From Cordylochernes scorpioides (Eukaryota; Arthropoda; Arachnida; Pseudoscorpiones; Chernetidae), in assembly GCA_030710605.1 (NCBI GenBank), contig CP092876.1:67828115-67892114 (forward strand): DNA of 64,000 bases, in the 5' to 3' direction. The stretch's first letter is position 1, and every line of letters starts with the position of its first letter. Below are positions 19,672 through 30,593 of this stretch, piece by piece. The translations under genes were made by a program, and so were the position numbers. A model generated the notes under the pieces. The model was not told the DNA's origin, did no database searches, and saw nothing but the letters and a program-made list of their open reading frames with translations.

Positions 19672-21330
19672 ATGTCTGTAGACAGGCCAAATTTGGTACC
19701 GGCAGAAAGCCCTCAATCCGCTGAACAAGTGCCTGAAAGGCCCAGCGTTGAATCTCAACCAGGTGAGAAAATATCACCGAAAAAAGGAATCGAAGAGAAT
19801 TCTTCTAAATAATTTTCTATGAAATTTCAAAAAGATGCAAATCCGCCGGCAGGAGAAATGCATGTAAATCTGGCCGCCGCGCGTGGTGACGTCACGGCGC
19901 CGCCGACTGCTGCTTCGACCAGCGATTTAACACCCAACCCGACCTCGCTCAATTGGGCCGACAGTAGATGGCGGAGGTGGACGCCAACGACGGCTACACC
20001 GTCGTGAAGAGCAAGAAAAGGCGCCGCACTTCAGCACCTGAACACGCCGCTAAGCAGCCAAGCAGGCCTGCTGAGAAGCGCAGCTCCCAGCAGCAGAAGC
20101 GGCCAACAGGGCCGAGGTCAATGCCGTCCCAGGAAATCAAGGCGACGCGCGCCAACATCGCCGACGCCAGGGCGAGGCAGGCCACTACCAACCACGAGAA
20201 CTACATCTTCGTGGAGCTGTGCCCTGACACCCCGGACTACTCCTACCTCCGGGCAATTGGCATGCTGGTCGGAGGGCCAGGGAGAATAAGCCAGTTCAAC
20301 AGGATGAACGGCCACTACGTCGTGGGCCTCGCGAGCAAGGACCTTGCGAGCCGTCTGGTGGAGGTGGGCCTGGACATCGAAGGAACTCACCTGAAGGTCT
20401 TCCCCTTCCGAAAGAAGGGCAGAACGCATCACCATCGCAAATCTGCCCGGCTTCGTCGAGGACAGCGCCATCGTGGAGCCCCTGCGCAACTTCGGCACCG
20501 TGACCTCGATCGCCCCCATCATGATCAAGATGGGGGAATAGACCTTCAACGACGGCCGCCGGGAGGCGTTCATCCTGCTCCGCGAGGGCGTGAGGCTGGA
20601 GTCGCTGCCCACCCGACTGACCATCAAGTCCAAGGGAGACACCCTGTCAGCCTTCCTCTCCTTTGGAATCAAGTGTTCCAAGTGCGGCAAGCAGGGCCAC
20701 CGCAGAGCCAACTGCCCAGCGCTCGCCAGGCAGAACAGCAGCCCCAGGCAAGCAGCGTCTCCCACCGACGCAAGCCCCCCCCCTCCTCCTCCTCCTCAGC
20801 AGCCAAGGAGGCCGACACCTGCGCCCGCAACACCGGCGTCCCCTGTCCAACCGGCGAAGACATCAACCGAGGCTCCGTCGACCCCCTCGGCGCCCCATCC
20901 TGCCGAACCGAAGGATCTTGCCCAGCCCGCCCCTGTCGCCCTCCCTGCTCCTATAGCTGCCCCGCGGCCCCTCGAGCCCGAGACCCTTCCGCTCGACATT
21001 GAGATGTCGGAGGAGGAGCTGACCTCAACTCCCTCCGCGTCTCCCCGGGGAATACCCGCACTCACCCAGCTGCTGAAGCACATCGAGGAGTCCCCCACCC
21101 TTTCCATCGACTGGGACAAGCTGCCCGGCCTAAACTGCAAGGACGCACAGAAGCTTTTCACCTCTAAAACCAGCATGGAGAAGCGAGCGCCCTTGCTGAC
21201 AGAAGCACAGGTCGCCGCCCTCGACGAGCTGGCCGAAACCACCAAGGCCTCGATTCCAAACTCCAACCACACCATCCGCAAGACCCTCCAGAAGACCAGG
21301 AAGGTGCTGCATGAAGGACAGCCCCAATGA
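19672..21330 (+). pseudogene. Tx1-like ORF1, frameshifted copy
   Basis: It aligns along its length with the intact ORF1 at 17502. The N-terminus (19672-19812) ends in a stop. The central domain reads from 19968 to about 20420 (ENYIFVELCPDTPDYSYLRA). After a frameshift near 20420 and a TAG at 20538-20540, the rest continues in another frame to 21330 with the knuckle CSKCGKQGHRRANC and a Pro-rich tail. The final TGA overlaps the ORF2 start (AATGA), the likely coupling site for reinitiation. Confidence 0.75.
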
Positions 21331-23351
21331 GTTACCGCCTCGCCACCATCAAAGCGTGAGGGCTCGCCATTCGGGGGAGGAGCCTTGCCCTTTGTCATCT
21401 CCTCAGGCAACATCACGTGGACATCGCGTTTGTCCAGGAGACAAACGCATTTCATCTGGGCAGCGGCCAAGACCTCTGCCTCAGCTACCACGCTGTTGTA
21501 TTGGCCCATCCCGTAGCCATCTCGGGATCCGGACTCGCCTGCGTCTTCGGGCCAGGCGTAGCCGTTCTACAACATCGCATCCTGTGGCCGGGCCACATCG
21601 CCTTGGCAACTATAGATGTCCACGGCGAGGAGATAACGGCCATCACCGTTCATCTGGCGCATGAACCCCGAGAGAGAAACCAACAACTGGTGCTCCTGGC
21701 GGCGACAGCGGCACAGGAGGAGGAGGGGGCCTGCAGGATCATCGGCGACTTCAACATCAGGGATCGGGGCCCCTCATCATCATCATTATTGGATGCCCTC
21801 GCCGCTCTACTAGACCTGGCCGCGCTGGTCGACGTGGCCACCCAGTTCGACGCCGCCCACCTGCCCACCAGAGTCGCCAGGCACGGCGACCAAGTCGAAT
21901 CCAGCCGCCTGGACCGGATCCTCGTCCCTGCTGGAGTCCTGGATCGCGTGTCCATCTACGCGACCAGCCACTACCACCTCTCGGCAACCGCCTCGTGCTG
22001 CTCCAGGTGGGCCCGCCCACCACCTCCGTCTCCTCCTCCACCCAGCCTCGCTTGGCCGCGATGCTCCGCTCGAGCCTTGCTCTCGAACATCTGGCTGGCT
22101 ACATCTGGGAGCTCGAGGAAGACACGGCGCACGATGACTACGACGGGATCCTATGGGACAGGTGGACCAACATCAAGGCGGGGCTGCTGGCGGAGGCCAG
22201 ATCCCTGCACGACCCGCGCCACGCTGCCAGCTACATCTACAGGGCAAGGCGCTTTACCGCGGCGCAGACGCGACTGCCCGTCGCTGCCGGACCTGGCACG
22301 CGCCATCCGCCTCCGTCGCCCGGTCAGCGTCATCAGGGACGAGGAGGACAACATCATCGAGGGCCCCGAGCTTCGGCGGAGGGCGTACGCGACCTTCCAG
22401 CCCCGCTTCGCCCGTCCCACCAGCGATCCAGCTGCGGGAGCTGCCTTCATCGCCAGCAGCGCGCTCACCACCACCCGCGAGCTGAGTGAGGAGGACCCGC
22501 TCCACCGGCCAGACATCAGTCCCAGCGAGATCGGTAACGCCATCGAGCACCTCCCTCGCGGAAAGGCCCCCGGCAGGGACGGCCTGCCGTGCGAACTCCT
22601 CGTCGCCTTCAACGAGGACTTCTTCGCGGAAGCTCTGGCCCGGGTGTTCGCGGCTTCACGGCTCCGCGGTGCCCTGCCTCCGTCGACGCGGCGCAGCTCC
22701 ATCTGCCTCGTGCCCAAGGCCCGCGGAGGTCGCGGCCTTGATGGCTACAGGCCTGTCGCGCTGCCCTCGGCCGACTACAGGGTCCTGGCCGCCATCCTTC
22801 ACCGGCGCCTCAAGCCCCACCTGCGGACCCTTGTGCCGGAATGCCAGACCTACGCCGTCCCCGGGAGGTCCCCGTCATTGAACATCGCCATGGTGATGGA
22901 CGCCGTCGAGGAGGCCACCGCCCTGGGCTCGCCGCTGGCCGTCATGGGCGTAGACCTGGAGTCCGCCTTTGACTCATTAGACCGCGGCTTCCTGGAGTCC
23001 CTGCTAACATCCCTCCACCTCCCGCCGGCCTTCAGGGCCTGGATCAATATCCTCTACGCCGGGGCGGACGCCACCATCCGGGCCGGAGGCTTCTACACCA
23101 CCACCTTCCCCCTCCTCAACGGCCTAAGGCAGGGTTGCGCCGTGAGCGCCGCACTTTTTAGCATCGCCACGGGGCCGCTGCTATGTCGCCTGGAGTTGAC
23201 CCTCGGCGTGGGCAACGTCACCGCCTACGCCGACGACCTCGTTCTCCTATTCCATCGCGACGAGGACTTCGAGCGGGTGGCGACCGTCTTCGAAGACTAT
23301 AAGCAGGCCTCCGGAGTTGGCGTGAACCTCCGGAAGAGCGCTGGCCTCTGG

Positions 23352-23451
23352 NNNNNNNNNNNNNNNNNNNNNNNNNNNNNNNNNNNNNNNNNNNNNNNNN
23401 NNNNNNNNNNNNNNNNNNNNNNNNNNNNNNNNNNNNNNNNNNNNNNNNNNN
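23352..23451. other. Assembly gap of 100 N
   Basis: Exactly 100 undetermined bases, the usual placeholder for a gap of unknown size. Confidence 0.99.
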
Positions 23452-23829
23452 TGCGGAATGCCAGACCTACGCCGTCCCCGGGAGGTCCCCGTCATTGAAC
23501 ATCGCCATGGTGACGGACGCCGTCGAGGAGGCCACCGCCCTGGGCTCGCCGCTGGCCGTCATGGGCGTAGACCTGGAGTCCGCCTTTGACTCGGGATCCG
23601 GACTCGCCTGCGTCTTCGGGCCAGGCGTAGCCGTTCTACAACATCGCATCCTGTGGCCGGGCCACATCGCCTTGGCAACTATAGATGTCCACGGCGAGGA
23701 GATAACGGCCATCACCGTTCATCTGGCGCATGAACCCCGAGAGAGAAACCAACAACTGGTGCTCCTGGCGGCGACAGCGGCACAGGAGGAGGAGGGGGCC
23801 TGCAGGATCATCGGCGACTTCAACATCTG
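23452..23829 (+). other. Misplaced duplicate pieces of the same LINE
   Basis: 23452-23590 repeats 22838-22973 (RT palm) and 23591-23826 repeats 21526-21758 (endonuclease), joined at CTTTGACTCGGGATCC. The normal RT sequence continues from about 23830 exactly where the left flank stops: left flank ends in CTCTGG, right side has ATCTGG then TGCGGC. Removing the gap and these pieces would reconnect the frame, so a repeat-driven misassembly is more likely than a biological rearrangement. Confidence 0.6.
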
Positions 23830-25255
23830 GTGCGGCGCCTGGCGCAACCGCGGCGACTCCCCTCTCGGCGCCTCCTGGTCGACCACCTCCATCAGGATCC
23901 TCGGGCTCGACATCGCCCCCAGGAGTACCGTCGCCCACCGGGAGCAGCATCTCCTGGCCCTCCTTGAGACTGCATGTCGCAAATGGACGCCCTTCACCCG
24001 CGGCCTCTCCCTCGTCGGACGAGCAAGAGCGGCGAACACGCTGGTGGGGTCCACGATCCAGCACCACCTGCATGGATACCTTCCATCACCCCCGACCATC
24101 GCCAAGCTGCAGGCCCGACTGGCGAGGTTCGTCTGGCTTCCTGCCGATGTCATGGCGAGGCCAGTTGCCATCGGAGGCCTCGGCCTTCTCGACCTCGCGA
24201 CCCAGCTCCAGCTCGCCTGCCTCAAAGGGGTGCAGGTCGCGCTCCGCGGGGGCAGAAATGCCTTCAGCTGTCTGGTCAACAGCGACGAGGCCTGGATCCA
24301 CCCTCCACCGGACGGCACCCGTCTCCAGCCCCGCTGTCTCCGACTGCTGAAACTGTGGGAGGAGGCCTCCAACATCCTGGGTCTCAACCACCGGGCGATC
24401 GCCACAGCTCAGCTGCTGGACCTCCCCATCATCGGCGGCTGCCGGTTTCTCCTGGCCCCCGCCCGCTGGCGCGGAGTCCGAGTCCGGGACCTCATCGTGG
24501 AGGAACACCTCATCGCCCGCCCTACGCGCTCGGCCCTGGCTGACGTCGCGGCCCTGGGCGCCTTCTGTCGGAGGCTGACCTCCGAGAACGCCGTGGGCTT
24601 CGGGGCAGAGTCTACGCCTTCATCTAGCTCCCTAGCTGCGGCCGTGGTGCTGAGGGGGACGGCTACGCCGTCTCTCACCGGCCTCACGACCCGCTCGGCC
24701 CGACGGGCCCTGGATCGCCCGCGCCTCGCCGCCACGCCCATCTCAAGGTTTACCTCGAGATGGTCGCCCACCATCGATCCACCACCATTCAGGATCGACT
24801 GGGCATCGCTGCAGCGCTGCGCCTTCTCGGGCCACGAGGCCGACGCGGCCCTCAAGTTGGCCGTCCACGCCCTGCCCCATCCGGCCCATCCTGCCTCGGT
24901 CGGCCCCTCCTGTCCTGCCTGCGGGTCCATCGACCGCTCCCTCGGTCACCGTTACTGGTGCTGCCCATCCATCAGGCCTCTCATCAGAGAGGCCTTCAAC
25001 ATCACAGGGCGGCCCTCTGACCTGCAAGCTTGGATCTTCGGCGGGTCTGGCCTTGAGGACGACGCCCTTTCCATCCTGGCGTCGGCAAAGTTGCGAATTT
25101 ATCGCTACTTTGTCCAGGTTGGGCTCGGAGAAGCAGTGGAGGACCCGCTCATCGCCTGGTCCGGGACCCTCCAGCGTCGAGGTCTCCTTCCATCGTCCCC
25201 CTTGTAAAATATTTGTAACATATGTGTAAATATTTAATTTCTTCATTTCCTTTCC

Positions 25256-25286
<31 letters not shown>

Positions 25287-25350
25287 GTTGATAAATTGAT
25301 GTAATATTGTCTAGAAGACAATAAATAATTTTTAATTGTCTAATTGTCAC

Positions 25351-25848
25351 ACACACACACATTCATTTTTATATATATACTAGCGTACGTACCCGGCTTC
25401 GCCCGGGTTTTACCCGAGTAAAGGTTTGTCTAACGAATCTCTCGATAAAGTGAACATTTTTTCCCGGTCCCTTGAAAAATACTCGATAATTTGAATAAAA
25501 TCAATATTAATTGGTTCCTTCGGTAATTGGAAGTTAAAGGAATAGTATCTCGCCTTGGAATTGTATCATTATTCTTGTCTAAAATAAATTGCTGTGTCAT
25601 CCTGAATTTTGTCTTTCCTAATTTTCTACATTACAAAATCATCGTATCATCATGATAATATTTAGAGCAGATTGTTGAATTATAACAGATAAATTAAAAT
25701 ATTTACCTTGATTATTTTTAGGCGAAAATTTATTTCAAACATTTTATTTGCTAGAAACCTTCCCAGAACTATACTAAATAACTTCCCAAAGTTTCATGGC
25801 GTTCCAATTAGTGGTTTGGTCAGGCATAAAGGACACACACACACATAG
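25351..25848 (+). repeat. Interspersed short repeat with (CA)n tail, unoccupied
   Basis: The body runs 25380-25848: a full copy of the family seen at 16971, beginning CTAGCGTACGTACCCGGC and ending GGCATAAAGGACACACAC. Here the tail continues into (TAGA)n with no LINE inside, giving the empty-site arrangement. Confidence 0.65.
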
Positions 25849-26069
25849 ATAGATAAAGGAATATATCTCTTGAATATAAAATTCATCAACCATTTATTTC
25901 ACTAATCAGAAGAAAGTCTATTTAAGTAAAAATAAACCATAAGTAAGAATTGTCAGTAAAGACTGTTTCTACATCTGAGGAAAATACCATTTAACCATCC
26001 CGTGTACAATGTTGTATGAATAATGAAAGGATTCAAGCCCGAAAGTTTCTTTTATACACAAAACAAACT
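25849..26069. other. AT-rich spacer
   Basis: No gene or named repeat seen. Confidence 0.4.
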
Positions 26070-26360
26070 TCTACTATTCTTACTGCGATGAAAATATATA
26101 TTGGTAGGGCTTGGCTCATCAGTGGTGAACTCTCCCAGCGGTTTCACCAATTTAAAAACACCAGACCGCTTCTTAGAGCTCTAATACTGTATTGGACGAT
26201 TCTGCTTATATACGCAACCCTGAAGAGTGAAATCTTAGAAATGGTTTTCAAGAAAACTATGGAAATAGGCTTATAGGACAGTAGAATTGCATATAAATAT
26301 TTGCATCGAGCAATGCTCTTCCGCAAACAATAGGGACATGGCCAGTTAGGCATAAATTAA
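26070..26360 (-). repeat. Dispersed repeat with permuted hammerhead boxes (copy 1)
   Basis: The minus strand contains TTGGT (26146-26150), GAAA (26142-26145), then CTGATGA (26116-26122) and GCCAA (26111-26115). TTGGT and GCCAA can pair as hammerhead stem II flanking the two core boxes in permuted order. Flanking sequence matches 46670-46920 and 46930-47290. The short ORFs at 26016-26276 (plus) and 26144-26353 (minus) are incidental. Confidence 0.6.
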
Positions 26361-26408
26361 CACAATGCAATAACGCGTCATCTACATCTATATATATATA
26401 TATATATA

Positions 26409-26744
26409 TGTCATAATATATGCTCTTCCAGGATTAATAAAACAAATCTACAGTCGACCAGAGAGAGAGAGAGAACGCAGCTAAGGCCGGTCACTTGATA
26501 TAGCAGTCACATTCCAAGGCGGCGACCGCAGGGCTTTTTCTTGGAACCTCAGTTCTATGTTTACTCATTCGGGGGGGGTGGTGGCCACACAAGACGTGCA
26601 TTTCCGCGGTGGCAGCCCGCTAGCGCTCCCTCTCTCCCTCGGTTTGCTGGGTTCCATCTTCCAAACTTGTTGTTTCCTTATTTCTCACTCACCACATTAT
26701 TATCACTATAGTGCCACATCGAAAGTCGACAGGATCATATCACA
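26409..26744 (+). repeat. 5' LTR
   Basis: Starts TGTCATAATATATGCTC and ends ATCATATCACA. It differs from the 3' LTR by a few changes such as one G in the poly-G run and CAGG/CCGG near the end. Confidence 0.8.
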
Positions 26745-27014
26745 GAAAAGTCGACAGGATAAGACCTGGCCGGGAAGCAAATCCCTCATATACCGGAGTA
26801 TGAAGAACAAGAAGCCAAGCCACGATGATCGGCCAAACCCAACTCAACTGTAACCACTCCTCTTCGAGCCCTCAACCCCTTCTTCGCCAACCTTTGAACC
26901 GTGATCCCGAAGAAGTATTCAACTACGACGGAGATGGAGCTGCCACACACTTCTTCCAGCACTAGATCTACCCAAGAACGACCACCGTGCCAGAGCAGGA
27001 CACCTTCCATCATC

Positions 27015-27107
27015 ATGGACAAGACTCCGCCATATCCCTGCCGCTACTGTGATGTACAACACTGGTACGCTCAGTGTCACAGACAGAACTCTCCCGAATC
27101 TCAATGA
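27015..27107 (+). pseudogene. Gag zinc-knuckle fragment
   Basis: A 30-codon frame from the ATG at 27015 contains YPCRYCDVQHWYAQCHRQ, a C-X2-C-X3-H-X4-C motif close to the CCHC knuckle of LTR-retrotransposon gag. No capsid or protease is visible around it. Its position 270 bp inside the 5' LTR fits the remnant of a gag gene in a non-autonomous element. Confidence 0.5.
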
Positions 27108-27732
27108 ACTTACCTGCTCTCTAAACCAGCATAACCTGTAAGTGAAATTGTTTTACCCCTTCCATTCATTCTTTAAATAAGTCATTCCTTGTAAATTGTC
27201 CCAATATTCACAAAATTAGCTCCATTTATTCTCTCCATGCCTATTAACAATAATTTTATGCTCCATACTATTTATCTAGATATTTGTAACTCATTTAATT
27301 AGTTACCTTACCAGTAGAATTTTACAATTGTTATTTTAATTAAATAATTTCCATTTTTAACGTAACTCTTTAAAAAAAAATGGAATTCTACCTATTAACG
27401 CTTTACGATTTTTACTATTAACAATATATTTTGCATAATCAATTTATTTATAAAAATATGCCTCCAGCACCTAAAATTTTGTATGTCTATTTGTATATGA
27501 CCTCTCCTACTTGTAAGCACGGCTCACGAAAAATAATTTCTTTCCCTAATCGATTCAATATTCACCCTGTAATTCAGGCGTCGAAGAATTCCAACCACCA
27601 CGTGAACCTTGCTTACAACCAACCCTTGGTGACTCTTAGGTATCTGCCCCTTAATGCCCCTCTCATTCTTACAACTTTGTTAACCTTATACCAGCTCAGG
27701 ACCTTTATAGAGAATTATTGATTAATCAATTA
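27108..27732. other. AT-rich interior of the LTR element
   Basis: No domain recognised. An ORF at 27431-27721 (plus, 96 codons) is Leu/Asn-rich and may be chance. Confidence 0.35.
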
Positions 27733-29064
27733 CACTGGTCAACAAGATTTTTGCACAAGAGAACCTGATTATGTTTCTAGTGTAACTTTTCATGCTGAAC
27801 TCAAAAATCTAATCAGAAATTTCCCATCACCTATGGTTTTTGCGTTACGGTCTTTTTTTAGTATTGGGATAAATACACTAAAAATTGCAAACAATGTCAC
27901 GTAACTGGTTTATCAAAAAATATATTTCTTTGTCCACAAAGAAATAGCATCTTATCTACATGTCCTGAATCCAAATATACCATTAGTTTTTTTCTATTAC
28001 ACAATATTTCTGAGATACACCTACTTGAATTTGGAAATATTGTTAATATATAGGCATATATGAACGAAAAATATTTATTATTGAAAAGCAGTGACAGTGG
28101 ATTTTCGTCTATACTTTGCTTGTGGTAGATCTCTCTTGAGTGCCCAGCAGTCGTCGGCAAGCATAGCAGGACTCCATTTACCTTGGTACCGCTTCTCCAT
28201 GCTTGATATAGCTTGATGAAACCTCTCACCATGCTCATCGCTAACTGCGCCAAGATTGTCTGGAAAGAAATCTAGATGTGAATGCAGGAAATGGATCTTG
28301 AGGGACATGTTACATCCCAGTGCCTTGTAGGAAAGCAACAGATCATTAACTATGTCTCGGTAATTTTCAACCTTGACACTTCCTAAGAAGTTTTTGCAAA
28401 CGTTTCTAAAGGAATTCCATGCTGCTGCTTCAACTTCATTCAAACTACTTTGAAAATTTCCATCCTGCTGCAATTCTCGAATCTGAGGTCCAACGAAAAT
28501 GCCTTCTTTAATCTTCGCTTCACTTATACTAGAAAATTTTTGTTTTAGGTAGGCAAATCCACTGGCATTTCGATCCATTGCCTTGACAAAGTTCTTCTTT
28601 AATCCCAGTTTAATATGTAATGGTGGTAAGTAAATATTTTCTGAATCGATCAGGGGTAGATTTGCAATATTTTTATATCCTGGAGTAAAGATTTTACGGT
28701 TTGGCCAGATTTTTTTAATGTAATGCCTTTCCCTATCTCTGCTATCCCACTCACACAGAAAACAACAAAATTTTGTATATCCAAGCTGTAATCCACGCAA
28801 GAGGGCAACGACTTTCAAATCACTGCATATTTTCCAACCGTATCTTTCATATTCTATCTTTTTCAAAAGCAGTTTCATGTTTTCGTAAGTCTCTTTCATG
28901 TTGGATGCATGTATTTATCCCAATACTAAAAAAAGATCGTCAGGCAAAAACCATGGGTGATGGGAAATTTCTGATTAGATTTTTGAGTTCAGCATGAAAA
29001 GTTACACTAGAAACACCATCAGGTTCTCTTGTGCAAAAAAAAAAGTTTTTTTTGTAGACCTGTG
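27733..29064 (-). mobile_element. DNA transposon with 150-bp inverted repeats, TTA target
   Basis: Inverted repeats of about 140-150 bp (27733-27875 and 28915-29064) both start CAC[T/A]GGTC and share ATCAGAAATTTCCCATCACC. The 3-bp TTA lies directly outside both ends (27730-27732 and 29065-29067), the likely target duplication. A single minus-strand gene fills the interior. The superfamily is not assigned; a 3-bp duplication and long inverted repeats limit the choices. It is nested in the LTR element and therefore younger. Confidence 0.7.
28078..28899 (-). CDS. Transposase-like protein of unassigned family
   Basis: A 273-residue ORF starting MKETYENMKLLLKKIEY. Conserved-looking blocks are GYTKFCCFLCEWDSRDRERHY (a CXXC-type motif), LPPLHIKLGLKKNFVKAMD, KIKEGIFVGPQIREL, AAWNSFRNVCKNFLG, and GCNMSLKIHFLHSHLDFF followed by DEHGERFHQ and KRYQGKW. 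I recall similar proteins as repetitive, unnamed genes in many arthropod and cnidarian genomes. Its place between long inverted repeats argues for a transposase, and the conserved Asp, His and Glu residues could be catalytic. The N-terminal part seen in the relic at 59960-60890 (FIDSSKQSFKCVLLHK) is missing here, so this copy is 5'-truncated. I cannot name the superfamily. Confidence 0.6.
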   Translation of the reverse strand: MKETYENMKLLLKKIEYERYGWKICSDLKVVALLRGLQLGYTKFCCFLCEWDSRDRERHYIKKIWPNRKIFTPGYKNIANLPLIDSENIYLPPLHIKLGLKKNFVKAMDRNASGFAYLKQKFSSISEAKIKEGIFVGPQIRELQQDGNFQSSLNEVEAAAWNSFRNVCKNFLGSVKVENYRDIVNDLLLSYKALGCNMSLKIHFLHSHLDFFPDNLGAVSDEHGERFHQAISSMEKRYQGKWSPAMLADDCWALKRDLPQAKYRRKSTVTAFQ

Positions 29065-30215
29065 TTATCGAACTTCTATATTGTCATTTCAAAATTCTAA
29101 TCTTCACCCTTCATTTATGATAATATATTTCGCAGTTCATCTCTAGCATATCCACCGACCCACACCATCTAGCCAATGGTGTGTTCGTCACAGGATGCAG
29201 ATTGACTAACTGTTAGGTATTTATCAACTCCTTTTTTGTTCGCACTTGAACAATCTGCATCGGGCGACACAGTTCGCTTCTTCTTCTCGCGCCACACGGA
29301 CCCTGTCTTCAAATCTATGTTTGTCCATTGTCCAAACCAGCCACGATATAGCCTACCTTCGATATTTCCCACGGAGGTACGTTAAACATCGTCGCTGATT
29401 TTGCCCGGTCCGTCATCATTTCGCGCAGACATGGGTCTTACTTTCAACCCACCGCGAAATCATCGCCTTGCACAAGCTCCCACGACGGTTCAAACACCTC
29501 GTGTCCGAGCAGCTTGTCACTTGTAACGGACAACGCAGTCCTCGTCCCAATTTTTGGCACTGTGCGCGCATACTTTCCGCAAATTAAATATAAGTCCATT
29601 CGACTTCCTCACCTTCACACGGGACTTTTCCTCTAGGACTCGCTACACAAGTAACTACATAGATAAGGTAGATTGGCCCAGGGCAAGTTTCCCCTCGCTC
29701 TGTTCGCCAAGGTTCTAACATTGTATGTAGTTCCATATTTACCTCAGTCCTGAGCTCACACAATTGCCAACCTCAACCTCATTTCTCATACTCTACAACT
29801 ATAGCATAGAAAGCCCATGCCAAGTTTCCCCTTGCCATGTCCGCCTTAAAAATATCTTAAAGTGTAGAGTTCCCCAGTCTTAATGACCTTCAGAATTTCA
29901 TCATGTGTTTGTGACTCCCCTTCTCCTTGTTCACACTCCTCAATGTCATTTACCTTATAGTACATTAGATTTTGTTGTATATAGCCTTTTATAACCTTGA
30001 TATTTTCAAAGATTTCCTTAAATCTCAAACTCTCCGGTGTTATAAAATTGCTTGTAAATAATATTTACTTGTGTACTATTCAATATTTTTTTTACATAAA
30101 ACTATGTCACCATTACCTTAATTAATTTCAACTGTAAAATTATTTTCTCTATCCCTGGCTTCACCAGCTTTGAGTATACTCAAACCGTGTTCAGCCATCT
30201 TCAACGGGGGCCATA
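29065..30215. other. Distal interior of the LTR element, no pol recognised
   Basis: Short minus-strand ORFs at 29169-29372 and 29846-30028 have no known domain. I found no RT, protease or integrase motif in any frame here. The segment 29390-29640 has balanced base composition and could be decayed coding sequence. Confidence 0.4.
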
Positions 30216-30552
30216 TGTCATAATATATGCTCTTCCAGGATTAATAAAACAAATCTACAGTCGACCAGAGAGAGAGAGAGAGAACGCAGCTAAGGCCGGT
30301 CACTTGATATAGCAGTCACATTCCAAGGGGGCGACCGCAGGGCTTTTTCTTGGAACCTCAGTTCTATGTTTACTCAGTCGGGGGGGTGGTGGCCACACAA
30401 GACGTGCATTTCCGCGGTGGTAGCCCGCTAGCGCTCCCTCTCTCCCTCGGTTTGCTGGGTTCCATCTTCCAAACTTGTTGTTTCCTTATTTCTCACTCAC
30501 CACATTATTATCACTATAGTGCCACATCGAAAGTCGACCGGATCATATCACA
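30216..30552 (+). repeat. 3' LTR
   Basis: TG...CA copy of the 26409 LTR followed by (TA)n. Preceding CAACGGGGGCC is a weak polypurine-tract candidate. Confidence 0.8.
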
Positions 30553-30593
30553 TATATATATATATAAAATACAATATAACGCGGCTGATGATT

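Larger units (their letters stand above)
21327..25207 (+). pseudogene. Tx1-like ORF2: endonuclease and reverse transcriptase
   Basis: It starts at the ATG overlapping the ORF1 stop (21327) and has an in-frame TGA at 21357. The endonuclease is recognisable from DIAFVQETNAF and IIGDFNI. Two frameshifts near 21990 and 22262 enclose GYIWELEE. RT motifs are present: GKAPGRDGLPCELL, GVDLESAFDSLDRGF (A), GLRQGCAVSAALF (B) and AYADDLVLLF (C) at about 23225-23255. After the gap the frame resumes with the thumb and a C-terminal zinc-binding segment (CPACGSIDRSLGHRYWCC). The stop is at 25205-25207. RT and C-terminus match Tx1/L1-type ORF2, which primes reverse transcription at the nicked target. Confidence 0.8.
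19613..25350 (+). mobile_element. Tx1-like LINE, full-length but damaged
   Basis: It shows ORF1, ORF2 with endonuclease, RT and C-terminal zinc-binding region, and a 3' UTR ending TCTAGAAGACAATAAAT and CAATTGTC. Both ORFs carry frameshifts, and the RT is interrupted by an assembly gap plus a misplaced segment (23352-23829). The start and end both abut CA repeats. Codon use is strongly GC-biased against an AT-rich genome, which fits an active or recently arrived lineage. Confidence 0.8.
26409..30552 (+). mobile_element. Non-autonomous LTR retrotransposon
   Basis: Two near-identical direct repeats of 336-337 bp, each TG...CA (26409-26744 and 30216-30552), bound a 3.5-kb interior. Both outer sides are TA microsatellite, so the target duplication is hidden. 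The interior carries only a short gag-type zinc knuckle near the 5' LTR, an inserted DNA transposon (27733-29064) and sequence without recognisable pol. A TGGCCGGGAAGCAAAT at 26767 could be a primer site, but I cannot name the tRNA. Near-identity of the LTRs implies a recent insertion. Confidence 0.75.
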
